DNA of 28,261 nt from a virus. The DNA lies in the IMG/VR virus record IMGVR_UViG_3300021091_005443, positions 1 through 28,261 of that record. The stretch is one strand, 5' to 3'. Each line of letters starts with the position of its first letter. Position 1 is the stretch's first letter. Position numbers and translations under genes: made by a program. Of the stretch, positions 23,348 to 28,261 are shown piece after piece. The notes under the pieces were generated by a model. It searched no databases, had not been told where the DNA came from, and saw only the letters and a program-made list of their open reading frames with translations.

Positions 23348-23372
23348 CAATAATATAATATTGTGTTATATT
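23344..23372 (+). promoter_or_regulatory. Sigma70-type promoter with extended -10, upstream of the exonuclease
   Basis: TTGACA (23344-23349), a 17-base spacer ending in TGT, and TATATT (23367-23372). It overlaps the phoH stop. The predicted start of transcription, seven bases after the -10, falls at about 23379, which is the A of the exonuclease ATG. This suggests a leaderless mRNA; there is no ribosome site between the -10 and the ATG. Confidence 0.82.
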
Positions 23373-23377
23373 ATTGT
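23347..23377 (+). repeat. 12-bp perfect inverted repeat over the exonuclease promoter
   Basis: ACAATAATATAA (23347-23358) is exactly complementary to TTATATTATTGT (23366-23377), with a seven-base loop. The repeat covers the end of the -35, the spacer and all of the -10, ending one base before the ATG. It could be an operator for a dimeric repressor or, in readthrough RNA, a hairpin blocking the start. Its arms differ in sequence from the repeat at 20704. Confidence 0.75.
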
Positions 23378-23378
23378 T

Positions 23379-24038
23379 ATGAAAACATTTCTACATGACC
23401 CAGTAACAATAGAAACCATTTCTGCTGTGAACCAGGAAGATGGAACCAGAGCCTATCAGACACCTGAGGGTAGGCTCTATCCATCTGTCACCACAGTGTT
23501 GGCTGAACACACCAAGAAAGGCATCCAGGAATGGAGGACCCGGGTAGGGGAGGTGGAAGCCAACAAAGTGTCTCGACAAGCTGCCACGTGGGGTACAAGA
23601 TTTCATACCATCACAGAAAAATATCTTCAGAACAATTTGACTGGGGGTGATTTATCACTTTGGGATTATGAAATGTTCAAGGTGGCCAATCCTGTGTTGG
23701 ATAGAATTGACAACATTCGAGCACAAGAAGTGGCATTGTGGTCCCATCATCTACGTTTGGCAGGACGTGTGGATTGTGTGGCTGAGTTTGATGGCAAGTT
23801 GAGTGTGATTGACTTCAAGACAGCACGCCGTGAGAAAGATGTAGAACACATTCAACACTATTTCATGCAGGCAGCTGCTTATGCCATCATGTTCGAGGAA
23901 CGAACCAAGATACCAGTGAACCGTTTGACCATTATGATAGCAGTATCAGATGGATTTATGCAAGTGTTTGAAAGTAAGAGAGACCACCATGTTGAACAGC
24001 TTTTATATTATCGGGACTTGTATGAGGTAATGAAATGA
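23379..24038 (+). CDS. PD-(D/E)XK exonuclease (RecB/Cas4/MGME1-like)
   Basis: A 219-residue nuclease. GTRFHTITEKYL (72-83; H76) matches the GxxxHxxxE-like motif, AGRVDCVAEFDG (128-139; D132) is motif II, and SVIDFKTARR (142-151; D145, K147) is the D-x-K catalytic site. Q164 in MQAAAYA is the conserved Gln of the RecB group. T4-like cyanophages encode a similar exonuclease beside other DNA-processing genes. The start at 23379 is set by the promoter: an earlier in-frame start at 23322 would lie inside phoH, upstream of the -10. It ends in an ATGA overlap with the next gene. Confidence 0.87.
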   Translation: MKTFLHDPVTIETISAVNQEDGTRAYQTPEGRLYPSVTTVLAEHTKKGIQEWRTRVGEVEANKVSRQAATWGTRFHTITEKYLQNNLTGGDLSLWDYEMFKVANPVLDRIDNIRAQEVALWSHHLRLAGRVDCVAEFDGKLSVIDFKTARREKDVEHIQHYFMQAAAYAIMFEERTKIPVNRLTIMIAVSDGFMQVFESKRDHHVEQLLYYRDLYEVMK

Positions 24039-24661
24039 AATTATTTGTTTTCGGTGATTCATTTTCCACCAATTATACCTTAGACAATCAAGTAAAGGTT
24101 GAAGAAAGTTGGCCAGTATTGTTGTCTGATGCATTGAATTGTAAATTATTGAATTATGCTAATGCTGGTATGTGTAACGGAGAAATCATCAACAGGTTCA
24201 TTCAGCATTATTATGAAATAGAAGCTGATGATATGGTTGTTATTCAGACTGGATTTTTTTCTAGATTCTTGAATCCATTTACCAATTCTACTATATTTGC
24301 TAATGACATTCTTAGTGGTTCTGAACACAAAAATCTAGATTCCAATACAAAACAAGACTATGATTTTTATCGTCAATATATGTTGACTTTAGACACCTAT
24401 ATAACCCATGATATGCTGAAGTATAAGTTCATCCTGGATTATTTGAGTATTCGAAACATCAAATTCTTTTTATGGTCAGTGGATCCGCACCCTTTTCTTG
24501 ATAAGTACATCATAAATAATTTTTCTGAGCGATATATGTTGTACCCTAAAGACTGGGAACGTATAACTAGTGATAGAAAATTTTGGGCTGGAAATGATAA
24601 ACACTTCAACGCTCCAGCTCATAGCTTTGTTTTTGAATGGTTTTATTCGAGGATGAGATAA
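24035..24661 (+). CDS. SGNH/GDSL-like hydrolase
   Basis: A 208-residue protein. FGDSFS (6-11; S9) is SGNH block I, NYANAGMCNGE (40-50; G45, N48) resembles blocks II/III, VIQTGFF covers the following strand, and DKHFNAPAH near the C terminus resembles the block V Asp-x-x-His. Such enzymes remove acyl groups from glycans or act as lipases; the substrate here is unknown. It overlaps the exonuclease stop by ATGA and shares one base with the next SGNH-like gene, so the two probably work together or arose by duplication. Confidence 0.72.
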   Translation: MKLFVFGDSFSTNYTLDNQVKVEESWPVLLSDALNCKLLNYANAGMCNGEIINRFIQHYYEIEADDMVVIQTGFFSRFLNPFTNSTIFANDILSGSEHKNLDSNTKQDYDFYRQYMLTLDTYITHDMLKYKFILDYLSIRNIKFFLWSVDPHPFLDKYIINNFSERYMLYPKDWERITSDRKFWAGNDKHFNAPAHSFVFEWFYSRMR

Positions 24662-25749
24662 TGAAATACATTGTAACCGCGGGTTGTTCATTCACCCGAC
24701 AAGGAACAAGAATAGGTATCAATGGTACTGAATACAATTTCATGAATGAATATAAGAATATGTGGAAGTGGCCACATTTCATTCAAGAGATGTATCCAGA
24801 GCACACTGTATTAAATTATGGTAACCCCACTAATGATAACAATTTGATAGCACAAAGTGTGTTGTATGGTGTGTCCAAGTTGCTAAAGGACAATGTTCCT
24901 GCGGAGAATATAAAAGTTATCGTACAATGGTCAGCTTGGTCCAGAAATTCATTTTTTGTATCCAAAAACAAACAAAGAGAAAAAAATTATGAGTTACGAA
25001 ATATTCAAGGAACATATCTGAATTCTGAAACAGACCATGATTATTTTGCACATCTTAATGATTTCATTACAGATAAAACTCACATTGGTGAGCATGGATA
25101 TTATGTTCTATCTGGGGGATACGGAGTGAATCATGTTTTGATTCCAGCCATAGAATTCTGGGAAGATTATGTGGATCATGTCTTTTCTGCGGATGAGCGG
25201 TTGATAGAACACTTCAAAAACATTTTACTAGTTCAGAACTTTTGTGAGATTCACAAGATTCCTTGTTTGTTTTTGAATATGCACAACAACTTTTCTTTTG
25301 AATACACCAATGACAGTTCTTCTCAGTCGGGTTGGCCTAGATGGAAACCAGAAAACAGTCAAAAGACTGAGGGTTGGCACGTTATTGAAGAAAAATATAT
25401 TCCTAATACCTGGGAAAACGACCACAAAGAAAGATTCACTTCTCCTTATGTGAAGTTTTTGTATGATATGATTGACTTGAAAAATTTTTGGTTTTACATA
25501 GAGCCAGGTGTCACAAAGTTTGGTGGCATCGTGGAATGGACTATTAAAAACTACAACTTTCAAGAAATGTCAACAGATGAACATCCTAACATCATATGGA
25601 TGGAAGCCATTCCTCTACTAGATGCAGGCAAGCACAACAAAGAAGATATCATCAGGTGGTTAGATAACACTGTGTGTTGGCAACATACCTCTGCATTTAT
25701 GTACAAGAAGTTTGTACAGAATGAATTGAAACCTTTCTTAGATAAATAA
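24661..25749 (+). CDS. SGNH-like phage protein (AGCSFT)
   Basis: A 362-residue protein beginning MKYIVTAGCSFTRQG, with the block I-like nucleophile S10 in AGCSFT. LNYGNPTNDNN resembles block II/III with Gly and Asn, and IKVIVQWSAWSR the following strand. A clear block V is not obvious by eye. I use the ATG at 24661 (TAATG junction, GAGGA upstream) rather than an in-frame upstream start at 24637. It is related in plan to the protein at 15759 (GCSFT). The last codons with the stop form GATAAATAA directly upstream of the tmRNA. Confidence 0.65.
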   Translation: MKYIVTAGCSFTRQGTRIGINGTEYNFMNEYKNMWKWPHFIQEMYPEHTVLNYGNPTNDNNLIAQSVLYGVSKLLKDNVPAENIKVIVQWSAWSRNSFFVSKNKQREKNYELRNIQGTYLNSETDHDYFAHLNDFITDKTHIGEHGYYVLSGGYGVNHVLIPAIEFWEDYVDHVFSADERLIEHFKNILLVQNFCEIHKIPCLFLNMHNNFSFEYTNDSSSQSGWPRWKPENSQKTEGWHVIEEKYIPNTWENDHKERFTSPYVKFLYDMIDLKNFWFYIEPGVTKFGGIVEWTIKNYNFQEMSTDEHPNIIWMEAIPLLDAGKHNKEDIIRWLDNTVCWQHTSAFMYKKFVQNELKPFLDK

Positions 25750-25759
25750 TTTTGTAGGA

Positions 25760-25822
25760 TGGTAGTAGAACAGCTTGAATTGAAACATAGCTTGGACAGG
25801 GGTTCGACTCCCCTCACCTCCA
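25760..25822 (+). other. tmRNA acceptor piece (tRNA-like 3' part)
   Basis: This segment would be the mature acceptor RNA. It ends with the T arm (25798-25814), the 3' acceptor strand CACCTCC and unpaired A25822, after which the host must add CCA. TAGCTT-GGAC (25788-25797) provides the 3' half of helix P2 and its junction. Its true 5' end lies somewhere between about 25750 and 25775 and cannot be fixed from sequence. Confidence 0.85.
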
Positions 25823-25844
25823 CTTGATGTACCGTAGGTCTTTC

Positions 25845-26013
25845 GGGGGTGCTTGGTTTCGACAGGTTAAGGATTAGATGAGAGAGCTACCCGAAAGGCG
25901 ACTGCCGTAAGCAGAGCAAAAACATTAACAGGCACATATAATACGCCTCTTGCATTAGCTGCCTAATTAGGTAGCATGCCGGGTTCGGGGTTTCCCTGGG
26001 AACAGAAAACCCC
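25845..26013 (+). other. tmRNA coding piece
   Basis: It starts with the 5' acceptor strand GGGGGTG and the D-like loop, then P2, the tag frame, and a 7-bp stem holding the end of the tag and its stop: GCTGCCT (25958-25964) with AGGTAGC (25969-25975), one wobble, loop AATT. This matches helix 5 of E. coli tmRNA. GGGGTTT (25987-25993) and AAACCCC (26007-26013) form a final helix; GTTC (25983-25986) with GAAC (26000-26003) would interlock with it as an H-type pseudoknot. The next gene starts ten bases later. Confidence 0.85.
25916..25966 (+). other. tmRNA proteolysis-tag reading frame
   Basis: From the resume codon GCA at 25916 the frame reads AKTLTGTYNTPLALAA and stops at TAA (25964-25966). 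The terminal ALAA is the form recognised by ClpXP and related proteases (E. coli tag ends YALAA). At 16 residues it is longer than the E. coli tag, whose variable part differs entirely. Confidence 0.85.
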
Positions 26014-26022
26014 ACTAAATTT

Positions 26023-26637
26023 ATGCTAATAGACATTCCTGAAAACACCGAAAATATCAATATTTTGTTGTCAGGTGGTGCAGACAGTACCCTGCTCACC
26101 TATTTGCTTTCCAAGCAAACTACCAAAAAAATCATTTTACACACTACAGGATCCTCAGATGTGGTGCATAAAAAAATCGTAGAACCTATCGTAACCCACT
26201 TGAAAACAATTTTTGGTGATAGATATCAAATCAATAAAATCAAAAAGAAAGATTTCTGGATTCGAGATGCAGTAAACTTTATTCTGTCCGTGTATCCAGG
26301 AGTGGTGTTGACTGGTTGCAATAAAGTGGTGACACATTTCACACCTACAGTTTACCTTCGTGGAGATACTCCTCCTGTACGAGGTTCTGTGTCTAGACCA
26401 GAACATCTGCGTCCTTTCATTGACATGGATAAAGTTGATATTTTGAAAATCTATCAACAGGAAAACATTTTAAATTTACTGAGTCTAACAAAATCTTGTG
26501 GTTTATCTAAGTTACCGCGCTGTGAGGGGTGCTATTTTTGTATGGAAAGAGCCTGGGCAGCCAATGTACTTGGGATAAATGATATAAATACTATAGAACC
26601 TCAGACCACTATGGAAATCAATCATGAAAACATTTAA
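26023..26637 (+). CDS. QueC-like PP-loop ATPase
   Basis: A 204-residue protein. LLSGGADST (15-23) is the PP-loop that binds ATP. Near the C terminus, T-K-S-C159 is followed by C167-x2-C170-x2-C173-MER, matching the zinc site of QueC (TxSC...CGxCxxCxxR). RPFIDMDKVDILKIY fits the helix before it. QueC converts 7-carboxy-7-deazaguanine to preQ0, used for queuosine and, in some phages, for modified guanines in DNA. QueD, QueE, FolE and a DNA transglycosylase are not in this window, so the role is uncertain; it is slightly shorter than QueC (about 220-230). No ribosome site precedes the ATG. The gene begins ten bases after the tmRNA 3' helix. Confidence 0.72.
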   Translation: MLIDIPENTENINILLSGGADSTLLTYLLSKQTTKKIILHTTGSSDVVHKKIVEPIVTHLKTIFGDRYQINKIKKKDFWIRDAVNFILSVYPGVVLTGCNKVVTHFTPTVYLRGDTPPVRGSVSRPEHLRPFIDMDKVDILKIYQQENILNLLSLTKSCGLSKLPRCEGCYFCMERAWAANVLGINDINTIEPQTTMEINHENI

Positions 26638-28147
26638 TATTGCCTATTCTGCTGATGTCAATGTTGCCTCATTATTATCAACATTGAATACTCAAGGAAC
26701 TGTTATCTATCATCTAGAAACGCTTCGTGTTGTAGGACTGGAAGTGTCGGATGAAACTACCTCTTCTGTGTTGGAGACTATCCCAGGTGTAATTCTTGTG
26801 GAACTAGACCTAGGGGCTACCGTGACTTCACATGCTGAATGGCATCAACTTCGTTTGGTTTCCGCAACACTTCCCATGAAACAAGTCTATAATCCTTCAC
26901 ATCATGGTGAGGGAGTAATAGTATATTTGATGGATTCAGGTGTAGACACCACGCACCCAGAATTCACTGGATCCAACATTGTCAATCTATATTCATACAA
27001 TGAAGATTTCTCAGACTTGAATGGTCATGGCACTGCTGTAGCTAGTTTAATTGTTGGTGACACCTTGGGTGTGTCTAATCAGGCAATCTTGAAATCTGTG
27101 AAAATCCCATTTGGATCCACATCCATCGGTCAACTTCTAACAGCTTTTGATGTGGTGTTATCTGACCATTTGTTAACCCCCGGTGTAAAAGTTGTGAATT
27201 GTTCTTGGGGTGTAGCAAAAAGCGCATTACTGGATAGTAAAGTAACAGAATTGCAAAATGCCGGTTTAGTTGTGGTGGCAGCAGCAGGCAACTCTGGAAT
27301 TTCTGCTGATAGCTTGTCGCCTGTAGGTTTAAACACAGTGCTCGGCGTGGCTGCTTCTGATGCCTATGACCGCGTTATTAGTTGGGGAGATGGTCAGTCC
27401 AGTAATTATGGTCCTGATGTTGACATCACTGCTCCTGGTATAGATGTAAACGTGGCAAATGTTTCCGGCGGGTACACGGAACTTTCTGGTACTTCCTTGA
27501 GCGCAGCCATCACATCTGCTGTGGTGGCACAATATGTGAATGGCAACTCTACGTTGACAGCACAACAAATTCAAACTATGGTTCTAGATTCCAGTGCTGA
27601 AAATATATTGTTTAGAAATGAAACCATTTATGGTAGCACACCTAATCGCTTACTTAAAACTTTATTTTTACGTGGGCTTCTTATTTGGGATCAACCTATA
27701 GGGACCATGTTTCCAGTACAGCGAGGTGTAACTACCACGTTAGCATTAAGCACGGTGGCTGATTTATCCAACGCATTATATGATGACTATTCTTCACCTG
27801 GTGTGATTCACAAAAAATTACCTTGGATTAACAGCAGCTACTCTGATAAAAATTTAACATTAACCATCACGCCTGATTCAGAAGTCACAGTTGGTTTTTA
27901 TAGTTTAATGATTCAGGCTGTAGATAAAGAAGGTGTCACCTACTATTCAAGATTTAAAGTGGGCGTATATGAAACCAATTTAAGTGAATTGGATACAGTT
28001 GAAACAGAATACTATTTAACTGTGAATGAAAACAATGAAACTCAGATTGCTGTGACACCATTCCCAGGTACATTTTGTGTTACAAATAATGATTGTCCCA
28101 AGGGTGAATACTGTTGTAACTACGTTTGCGGGGCGTACGCCTGCTAA
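26624..28147 (+). CDS. Subtilisin-like serine protease with propeptide and Cys-rich C terminus
   Basis: A 507-residue S8-family protease. Residues 1-65 look like an I9-type propeptide (VNVASLLSTL ... IPGVILVELD). The catalytic triad is D104 in YLMDSGVD, H135 in NGHGTAVA and S291 in SGTSLSAAI; N223 in AAAGNSG is the oxyanion Asn. Residues about 340-465 appear beta-rich (Ig- or cadherin-like fold possible). The last 23 residues hold six cysteines (485, 491, 497, 498, 502, 507) around DCPKGEYCC. There is no signal peptide, so it may be packaged in or on the virion or released at lysis. It overlaps the QueC-like gene by 14 bases. A role in maturation or host attack is inference. Confidence 0.88.
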   Translation: MKTFNIAYSADVNVASLLSTLNTQGTVIYHLETLRVVGLEVSDETTSSVLETIPGVILVELDLGATVTSHAEWHQLRLVSATLPMKQVYNPSHHGEGVIVYLMDSGVDTTHPEFTGSNIVNLYSYNEDFSDLNGHGTAVASLIVGDTLGVSNQAILKSVKIPFGSTSIGQLLTAFDVVLSDHLLTPGVKVVNCSWGVAKSALLDSKVTELQNAGLVVVAAAGNSGISADSLSPVGLNTVLGVAASDAYDRVISWGDGQSSNYGPDVDITAPGIDVNVANVSGGYTELSGTSLSAAITSAVVAQYVNGNSTLTAQQIQTMVLDSSAENILFRNETIYGSTPNRLLKTLFLRGLLIWDQPIGTMFPVQRGVTTTLALSTVADLSNALYDDYSSPGVIHKKLPWINSSYSDKNLTLTITPDSEVTVGFYSLMIQAVDKEGVTYYSRFKVGVYETNLSELDTVETEYYLTVNENNETQIAVTPFPGTFCVTNNDCPKGEYCCNYVCGAYAC

Positions 28148-28161
28148 TGTGATTCATTGTT

Positions 28162-28261
28162 ATGATAGTAACTTCCAAAATAGATGAGCAAAAATGGATT
28201 TGGGTGAAGGTTCCCAAAACAGGAACCCGAGCATATTTTGAGCTGTTTCAATTACCTAAAA
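28162..28261 (+). CDS. Sulfotransferase-like protein, N-terminal part (runs off the window)
   Basis: Only 33 codons are present. WIWVKVPKTGTRAYFELF contains the KxPKTGTR form of the PAPS 5'-phosphosulfate loop found in bacterial and phage sulfotransferases. It differs from the loop of the gene at 2578 (PRTAST), so it is a separate subfamily. The ATG at 28162 has no strong ribosome site. The acceptor and the rest of the gene are outside the window. Confidence 0.65.
   Translation, partial: MIVTSKIDEQKWIWVKVPKTGTRAYFELFQLPK

Larger units (their letters stand above)
25760..26013 (+). ncRNA. ssrA: Circularly permuted (two-piece) tmRNA
   Basis: tmRNA rescues stalled ribosomes and adds a degradation tag. 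Here the 3' acceptor part precedes the 5' coding part. The T arm AGGGG-TTCGACT-CCCCT (25798-25814) is followed by CACCTCC (25815-25821) and discriminator A25822. After a 22-base loop, GGGGGTG (25845-25851) opens the coding part; it pairs perfectly with CACCTCC, with a G-U at the third pair as in alanine-accepting tmRNA. GGTTTCGACAGG follows, close to GGATTCGACGGG of E. coli. GAGCTA (25884-25889) pairs with TAGCTT (25788-25793) as helix P2, and GGAC separates P2 from the T stem exactly as in E. coli. The tag frame is 25916-25966. CCA is not encoded. The 5' boundary is approximate. Permuted forms are known in alphaproteobacteria, some betaproteobacteria and cyanobacteria. Confidence 0.93.

Noticed and set aside
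25741-25749. GATAAATAA as a promoter for the tmRNA
   Set aside because: It is formed by the last two codons and stop of the upstream gene, and no -35 at proper spacing is seen. It cannot be excluded but is unsupported.
25760-25822. A conventional tRNA ending at the T arm and CACCTCCA
   Set aside because: No upstream strand pairs with CACCTCC. The pairing strand GGGGGTG lies downstream with a tmRNA D-like loop, so the segment is the tmRNA acceptor piece.
1-28261. CRISPR array, insertion sequence, integrase or attachment site
   Set aside because: No regularly spaced repeats, transposase or recombinase motifs were found on either strand.

Overview
The window is a piece of a virulent, T4-like (myovirus-type) phage genome, probably from an aquatic environment. 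The evidence is a set of characteristic small and large genes: a T4 DsbA-like late-transcription DNA-binding protein, a gp30-like ATP-dependent DNA ligase, PhoH, a UV-damage endonuclease, a PD-(D/E)XK exonuclease, an AmpD/T7-lysozyme-type amidase, an A-type Fe-S carrier, an FmdB zinc ribbon, and several tiny phage proteins. Every gene reads on the + strand. Genes are packed tightly, with many ATGA or TAATG stop/start overlaps. I see no insertion sequences, CRISPR arrays or integrase. The host cannot be named. The RNA gene at 25.8-26.0 kb is a circularly permuted (two-piece) tmRNA, an architecture known from alphaproteobacteria, some betaproteobacteria and a group of cyanobacteria, so a host from one of these groups is a reasonable guess.

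Layout. (1) 1-3.5 kb: a DksA/TraR-type zinc finger, an Fe-S carrier, a short adenylosuccinate synthetase, an APS-kinase-like/nucleotidyltransferase fusion, a DUF2061 membrane protein, a sulfotransferase-like protein and small phage proteins, including a 30-residue very basic peptide. (2) 3.5-6.5 kb: a sigma70-type promoter, then uvsE, a PspC-domain membrane protein overlapping the amidase gene, dsbA, GMP reductase and a 36-codon gene. (3) 6.5-20.7 kb: a 14-kb block of surface-sugar or small-molecule modification genes. It holds a methyltransferase, two radical SAM proteins, a NodU/CmcH carbamoyltransferase, two GT10-like glycosyltransferases, three NAD-dependent epimerase/dehydratases, an RmlC-like epimerase, a 2OG-Fe(II) oxygenase, an SGNH-like protein and a split thiamine-diphosphate enzyme. 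(4) 20.7-25.7 kb: DNA ligase and exonuclease, each behind its own promoter embedded in a perfect inverted repeat, plus FmdB-like protein, a strong terminator, PhoH and two SGNH-like proteins. (5) 25.75-28.26 kb: the permuted tmRNA, a QueC-like PP-loop protein, a subtilisin-like protease with a six-cysteine tail, and the start of a second sulfotransferase-like gene.

How the genes may work together (inference). GMP reductase plus adenylosuccinate synthetase would redirect guanine nucleotides toward adenine nucleotides. The Fe-S carrier could help supply clusters to the radical SAM enzymes. The APS-kinase-like domain, the DUF2061 protein and the sulfotransferase-like proteins suggest PAPS-dependent sulfation. 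Three promoters share one architecture (TTGACW, 17-bp spacer, TGT extended -10, TAKATT) and each drives a DNA repair or replication gene. The strongest single discovery is the phage-encoded permuted tmRNA with its own proteolysis tag, AKTLTGTYNTPLALAA. Next in interest are the two hairpin-embedded promoters, which could make translation depend on which promoter made the transcript.
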